From positions 310,001 to 374,000 of the forward strand of contig JADJRB010000001.1 of NCBI GenBank assembly GCA_016712445.1: a stretch of DNA of 64,000 nucleotides, given 5' to 3'. Below, in pieces: positions 63,801 to 64,000 of the stretch; positions within the stretch are counted from its first letter, which is position 1; each line of letters starts with the position of its first letter. This DNA is from Acidobacteriota bacterium. Its GTDB lineage: Bacteria; Pseudomonadota; Alphaproteobacteria; Caulobacterales; Hyphomonadaceae. Both the position numbers and the translations under genes were made by a program. The notes below the pieces were generated by a model. That model did not search any database. It was not told the DNA's origin and saw only the letters and a list, made by a program, of their open reading frames with translations.

Positions 63801-64000
63801 TCAACACGCCCAGTTGGAGTTCCAAGCGTAACCCGGGTGGTTGTACATCGTGTAGGATGTCTCGCCCGGCGCAATGTTTGCGCTGTAGACGTCGCCGTCA
63901 TCATAGGTCACCGTGATGTCGGTGTAGCCACCGGCATAGCTGACGAAATAAATGTATCCCTCGCCGCCGCTGACGCCGGAATATTCCATAATGTAGCCAT
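63801..64000 (-). CDS. Partial secreted-type protein, C-terminal end only
   Basis: The frame runs on beyond the right edge, so the start is outside the window. The visible part (about 66 residues, including the codons up to position 63998) is Tyr/Gly-rich with beta-turn character: GYIMEYSGVSGGEGYIYFVSY, then TYDDGDVYSANIAPGETSYTM and a terminal NSNWAC. The last residue is cysteine. I do not recognise a family; a C-terminal beta-sandwich of an exported protein is possible. Confidence 0.45.
   Translation of the reverse strand, partial: GYIMEYSGVSGGEGYIYFVSYAGGYTDITVTYDDGDVYSANIAPGETSYTMYNHPGYAWNSNWAC

Noticed and set aside
1..64000. tRNA, rRNA or transfer-messenger RNA genes
   Set aside because: I looked for conserved T-loop and CCA-adjacent words in the gaps and found none; smpB is present, but its RNA partner gene is not in the window.

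Overview
The window is high-G+C chromosomal DNA from an alphaproteobacterium. The gene content and signals fit the Caulobacterales/Hyphomonadaceae, with a Hyphomonas-like organism the most likely (inference). Supporting points are a consensus CtrA box (TTAA-N7-TTAAC at 6110-6125), the rsmD/tadA, glyQ/glyS/ppdK and nadA-nadB-nadC blocks, many single-gene fatty-acid and CoA enzymes, and the type of intergenic palindromes. I see no tRNA, rRNA, CRISPR array, prophage or insertion sequence. The region reads as ordinary core chromosome with small accessory patches.

Layout. 0-9 kb: an epoxide-hydrolase-like fragment, an SDR, rnhB, an ArsR-type regulator with a near-perfect operator, and a divergent four-gene operon (NIPSNAP, ABM monooxygenase, FAD hydroxylase, NTF2/SnoaL-like). 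A CtrA-box gene for a solo GIY-YIG protein, a 2OG oxygenase and ttcA follow. 9-19 kb: a secreted trypsin-like protease, a PepSY membrane operon, TetR with phytanoyl-CoA dioxygenase, acyl-CoA dehydrogenase, TauE/SafE exporter, LysR, and a KefB-like antiporter. 19-28 kb: a DUF2975/XRE pair, two crotonases, tadA, rsmD, patatin, an RNA m5U methyltransferase with a NUDIX gene, an SDR and a VOC protein. 28-38 kb: two low-complexity Ala/Glu-rich secreted proteins, nitronate monooxygenase, succinate-semialdehyde dehydrogenase, a PPOX protein, a TolB/TPR protein, corA, a sugar dehydrogenase and a hydroxyacid dehydrogenase. 38-48 kb: gamma-glutamyltransferase, a DUF559 nuclease flanked by palindromic repeats, a type 5 uracil-DNA glycosylase, an APH-like kinase, an alcohol dehydrogenase, smpB, dapA, a lytic transglycosylase and an M20 hydrolase. 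48-64 kb: the NAD operon nadA-(orf)-nadB-nadC behind a palindromic operator, an SDR, an O-methyltransferase, a SleB hydrolase, ppdK, glyS/glyQ split by an Asp/Arg-rich secreted protein, a tRNA methyltransferase-like gene, and a partial gene at the right edge.

Functionally the window mixes housekeeping (translation and RNA modification, NAD and lysine synthesis, envelope remodelling) with catabolic oxidoreductases. The parts that look least described are four. They are the ArsR-controlled small-barrel/FAD-monooxygenase operon at 3.7-6.1 kb, the CtrA-box GIY-YIG gene, the DUF559 gene enclosed by three copies of one palindromic repeat at 39.8-40.3 kb, and a terminated short transcript antisense to the rnhB leader. 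All functional calls come from reading motifs by eye; no database search was run.
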